NCBI GenBank assembly: GCA_027076245.1
Contig: JALTKC010000310.1
Location: 1 to 16,644 of the forward strand
Length of the DNA stretch: 16,644 nucleotides
Direction of reading: 5' to 3'
Source: Gammaproteobacteria bacterium
GTDB taxonomy: Bacteria > Pseudomonadota > Gammaproteobacteria > GRL18
The position numbers and the translations under genes were made by a program. Each line of letters begins with the position of its first letter. Position 1 is the stretch's first letter. The notes under the pieces are model-generated. The model saw only the letters and a list, made by a program, of their open reading frames with translations, was not told where the DNA came from and did not search any database. This document shows, one piece after another, positions 14,736 through 16,644 of this stretch.

Positions 14736-16442
14736 ATGCGTACATCACAATTTTTATTACCTACCCTGAAAGAATCTCCCGCAGATGCAGCGGTTGTCAG
14801 CCATCAGTTAATGCTGCGTGCTGGTATGATCCGCAAACTGGCTTCCGGCCTATACTCCTGGCTGCCTCTGGGACTGCGGGTATTGAGAAAAGTGGAGCAG
14901 ATTGTACGCGAGGAAATGAACCGTGCCGGTGCCCAGGAATTATTAATGCCGGCAGTACAGCCGGCAGAACTGTGGCAGGAAACGGGACGCTGGCAGCAGT
15001 ACGGCCCTGAACTGCTGAGGATCACCGACCGTCATAACCGGGAATTCTGTATCGGCCCTACTCACGAAGAAGTGATTACGGATCTGGTGCGCTATGAACT
15101 AAAAAGTTACAAGCAACTGCCTGCAACCTTTTATCAGATCCAGACCAAGTTTCGCGATGAAATTCGCCCCCGTTTCGGCATTATGCGTGCTCGGGAATTT
15201 ATTATGAAGGATGCCTACTCCTTCCACACTTCCCAGCAATGTCTGCAGCAGACTTACGATAGTATGTACGACTGTTATTCCCGGATATTTTCCCGCCTGG
15301 GACTGGATTTTCGTGCCGTTCAGGCCGATACCGGCTCTATTGGCGGTAATGCTTCTCATGAGTTTCATGTCCTGGCAGAGTCCGGGGAAGATGCAATTGC
15401 CTTCAGTACTGAAAGTGACTATGCCGCTAATATTGAAATGGCTGAAGCCGTATGTACTGATGAGCGTCAGGCGCCCACTCAAGAAATGACAACGGTAGAT
15501 ACGCCTGAACAGCACAGTATTGATGAAGTCAGCCAGTATCTTAAAGTGGATAAAAAGCAGATCCTTAAAACCCTGCTGGTTAAATCCAGTGAAGACAGCG
15601 ACGCCGATATTATTGCTCTGGTATTACGCGGTGATCATGAATTGAATGAAATCAAGGCCGAAAAACTGACGAATATTCAGGCCCCTTTATGTTTTGCCAG
15701 TGATGAAGAAATCAGGGCCGTTGCCGGCTGTGATGCCGGTTCTATTGGTCCCGTCGGTTTAAACATTCCAGTCATTGTGGATCGCAGTGCCGCTGCCTGC
15801 AGTGATTTTGTCTGTGGTGCTAACCGCAACGGCCAGCACCTGACCGGTGTTAACTGGGAACGGGATATGCCTTTAGGTGCTATTGAAGATATCCGCAATG
15901 TGGTGGATGGTGATCCCAGCCCGGACGGCAAAGGTGTTCTGAATATCAAACGCGGCATTGAAGTGGGTCATATCTTTCAGCTGGGCACCAAATATTCCCA
16001 GGCTATGAATGCCACGGTATTATCAGAAAACGGCAAAGCCGAAGTCATGATTATGGGCTGTTACGGCATCGGAGTATCCCGAGTGGTGGCTTCAGCCATT
16101 GAACAGAACCATGATGATAACGGCATAATCTGGCCTGACAGTATTGCTCCCTTTAAGGTTGCTATTGTGCCCATGAACATGCATAAGAGTGACAGGGTGA
16201 AAGAAGCAGCAGAAAAGCTGTACGCTGATCTGAATAAAGCCGGTATTGAAGTCTTATTTGATGATCGTAAAGAACGTCCGGGTGTCATGTTTGCCAATAT
16301 AGAGCTGGTCGGTATTCCTTATCGTATTGTGATTGGTGAGCGCAGTCTGGATAAGGGCGTGCTGGAATTTAAAGGCCGTACTGACAGTGAAGCCAGGGAA
16401 ATTGCAATAGACGATATAGTCAGTTATGTTCAGAGCCTTTAG
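14736..16442 (+). CDS. proS: Prolyl-tRNA synthetase, bacterial type with editing domain
   Basis: 568 residues; E. coli ProRS has 572 and is similar throughout. It charges tRNA-Pro with proline in the cytoplasm. The class II core shows GPTHEE (107-112), RDEIRPRFGIMRAREF (140-155, motif 2) and GCYGIGVSR (motif 3 region). Between the class II motifs sits the INS editing domain at about 224-407, which hydrolyses Ala-tRNA-Pro; the lysine of ILKTLLVK (K278) matches the editing-site lysine of E. coli. The C-terminal anticodon-binding domain follows (IAPFKVAIVPMNMHKS, DDRKERPGVMFA). The start MRTSQFLLPTLKESPADA matches the family start exactly, although the ribosome-binding site (GAAG) is weak. The gene is complete and shows no odd residues. 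Confidence 0.98.
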   Translation: MRTSQFLLPTLKESPADAAVVSHQLMLRAGMIRKLASGLYSWLPLGLRVLRKVEQIVREEMNRAGAQELLMPAVQPAELWQETGRWQQYGPELLRITDRHNREFCIGPTHEEVITDLVRYELKSYKQLPATFYQIQTKFRDEIRPRFGIMRAREFIMKDAYSFHTSQQCLQQTYDSMYDCYSRIFSRLGLDFRAVQADTGSIGGNASHEFHVLAESGEDAIAFSTESDYAANIEMAEAVCTDERQAPTQEMTTVDTPEQHSIDEVSQYLKVDKKQILKTLLVKSSEDSDADIIALVLRGDHELNEIKAEKLTNIQAPLCFASDEEIRAVAGCDAGSIGPVGLNIPVIVDRSAAACSDFVCGANRNGQHLTGVNWERDMPLGAIEDIRNVVDGDPSPDGKGVLNIKRGIEVGHIFQLGTKYSQAMNATVLSENGKAEVMIMGCYGIGVSRVVASAIEQNHDDNGIIWPDSIAPFKVAIVPMNMHKSDRVKEAAEKLYADLNKAGIEVLFDDRKERPGVMFANIELVGIPYRIVIGERSLDKGVLEFKGRTDSEAREIAIDDIVSYVQSL

Positions 16443-16644
16443 GCAAGCAGTCTTACCCTACCCCATTACCGCGAAAACCAGCCGGTACACCCATGTTTAT
16501 CACCGGCTGGTTCAGTTACTGTTCTGCCTGAATATTCTGCTTTTTAGCGGACTGTTTACAGTCGCTGTTCCAGCGGCTGAACCGGCTTCAAAAACCGTTA
16601 TGCAGAAAAGCGGTTATCGAACTCCGGTCGATGAAAAACTGAAA
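16426..16644 (+). CDS. Start of a secreted protein, cut by the window end
   Basis: An open frame runs from ATG 16426 to the last base (73 codons). It has a long basic N-terminus, a hydrophobic core (LLFCLNILLFSGLFTVAV) and a likely cleavage at VPA before AEPA, then a polar mature start (SKTVMQKSGYRTP). That is a convincing signal peptide, although the n-region of about 30 residues is long. The ATG overlaps the end of proS by 17 bases and has no clear Shine-Dalgarno site. No other ATG, GTG or TTG in frame precedes the hydrophobic core. Family not recognisable from this fragment. Confidence 0.5.
   Translation, partial: MFRAFRQAVLPYPITAKTSRYTHVYHRLVQLLFCLNILLFSGLFTVAVPAAEPASKTVMQKSGYRTPVDEKLK
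16476..16512 (+). terminator. Perfect 11-bp hairpin after proS
   Basis: AACCAGCCGGT (16476-16486) pairs fully with ACCGGCTGGTT (16502-16512) across a 15-nt loop, 34 bp after the proS stop. The stem is GC-rich, but no U-run follows on the plus strand; the other strand ends in TTTT. It could end proS transcription or protect its 3' end. It lies within the 5' part of the predicted secreted-protein frame, which casts some doubt on one of the two calls. Confidence 0.45.

Overview
The window reads as chromosomal DNA of a gammaproteobacterium, probably a sulfur oxidiser. The prolyl-tRNA synthetase is close to the E. coli enzyme along its whole length. A small secreted Trp/Gly/Tyr/Asn-rich protein has the build of the sulfur globule proteins of purple and colourless sulfur bacteria. 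Base composition leans AT, and intergenic DNA is very AT-rich. Genus cannot be fixed from this sequence. No insertion sequence, CRISPR array, tRNA, rRNA or integrase was seen.

Layout. Ten genes lie on the minus strand between 13705 and 136 and are read right to left. First come an RND-type efflux adaptor (13705-12569) and its permease (12445-8432), then the sulfur globule-like gene (8330-7872). After a highly structured intergenic region come an orphan ParA ATPase (7738-7121), a membrane-anchored TPR protein (7100-5916), a single-span coiled-coil protein (5729-5130) and a dynamin-like GTPase (5098-3605). A strong intrinsic terminator follows. A second unit then starts: a four-helix membrane protein (3482-3099), a two-RCK potassium channel protein overlapping it by one base (3099-1138), and a secreted low-complexity protein (1089-136). 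On the plus strand are a MIF-family tautomerase (14297-14641), proS (14736-16442) and the start of a secreted protein cut by the window edge (16426-16644). An AT-rich spacer of about 590 bp (13706-14296) separates the two divergent blocks.

How the genes may work together. Adaptor and permease form the inner-membrane and periplasmic parts of a tripartite pump; no outer-membrane channel is encoded here. The permease has an unusual tail of about 190 residues with a histone H1-like Lys/Ala pentad repeat. The most interesting stretch is 3605-8330. It places a periplasmic inclusion-coat-like protein beside a ParA ATPase, two inner-membrane proteins predicted to project into the periplasm, and a membrane-remodelling GTPase. 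ParA ATPases are known to position protein-based cargo such as carboxysomes, and sulfur globules in this bacterial group lie in the periplasm or in membrane invaginations. A trans-envelope system that organises or positions such inclusions is therefore a reasonable hypothesis. It rests on gene order and domain content only.

Several starts were chosen by ribosome-binding site: 8330 for the sulfur globule-like gene, 14297 for the tautomerase, and GTG at 7100 and 5098 for the TPR and dynamin-like genes.
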